Assembly (NCBI RefSeq): GCF_052161615.1
Contig: NZ_CP197417.1
Coordinates: 5,456,001 to 5,520,000, forward strand
From: Aeoliella sp052161615
GTDB taxonomy: Bacteria; Planctomycetota; Planctomycetia; Pirellulales; Lacipirellulaceae
Direction of reading: 5' to 3'
DNA length: 64,000 nucleotides
In this document: positions 63,936 through 64,000 of the stretch, piece after piece
Numbering within the stretch: the stretch's first letter is position 1
Layout: each line of letters opens with the position of its first letter
Made by a program: the position numbers and the translations under genes
The notes under the pieces: generated by a model
Told to the model about the DNA's origin: nothing
Seen by the model: only the letters and a program-made list of their open reading frames with translations
Database searches by the model: none

Positions 63936-64000
63936 CTTCCAAACAGTTTTACGAAATCTCCCCTGCTCCCCGAAGTGGCCACGATTGGCGGAACGCCTTT

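Overview
The window is a chromosomal segment of a planctomycete, most likely from the order Pirellulales. This is inferred from a giant exported protein with an N-terminal LEDRRLL export motif (LEPR-XLL type), several PEP-CTERM proteins, type I dockerin repeats, a secreted sulfatase, lipid A genes (lpxD, lpxI), a cysteine-rich outer-membrane barrel protein, and GC-rich genes of which many lack a clear Shine-Dalgarno sequence.

Layout. 0-8.7 kb: partial gene, rpmA-obg, glycosyltransferase, cutA, a polysaccharide-export pair (TPR lipoprotein plus Wza-like protein), an MBL-fold nuclease-like protein and uppP. 8.7-12.3 kb: a 1.5-kb repeat-rich noncoding stretch with a (GA)21 tract, an Lpg1974-like outer-membrane protein, and a repeat mosaic. 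12.3-22 kb: a 2012-residue extracellular protein, convergent with dnaE. 22-32 kb: FHA protein, sulfatase plus exported HAD phosphatase, GH2 glycosidase, spermidine-synthase-like membrane protein, secreted pyroglutamyl-peptidase/SnoaL fusion, and tRNA-Lys(CTT). 32-34.5 kb: an AT-richer, gene-poor stretch with an SBBP-repeat protein and a remnant of an acyl-CoA synthetase. 34.7-45.4 kb: halogenase-like flavoprotein, ygfZ, LarA-like protein, lipoprotein, desaturase, membrane J-domain protein, lpxD-lpxI, sigma-54 activator. 45.4-48.3 kb: two small basic paralogues flanking a pseudo-receiver protein, then a PEP-CTERM protein. 48.4-58.6 kb: PhnD-like protein, SpoU methyltransferase, a TrhO-RluA fusion, sdaA, a PpiC-type isomerase and mfd. 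58.8-64 kb: a light-sensing c-di-GMP module (EAL protein overlapping a BLUF protein), a matrixin-like dockerin protein, a PhyH oxygenase, and a lamin-tail PEP-CTERM protein.

Two themes stand out. First, the gaps between genes, above all between convergent gene ends, hold several families of short hairpin repeats. Copies within a family differ by compensatory base-pair changes, so the folded form appears to be under selection; some copies overlap stop codons or supply the last codons of a gene. Second, several gene architectures are unusual: a fusion of two tRNA/rRNA modification enzymes, a fusion of a secreted Pcp with an NTF2-like domain, a split BLUF/EAL operon, and two tiny basic proteins sharing a C-terminal motif. 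No rRNA, CRISPR array, transposase, integrase or phage gene was seen.
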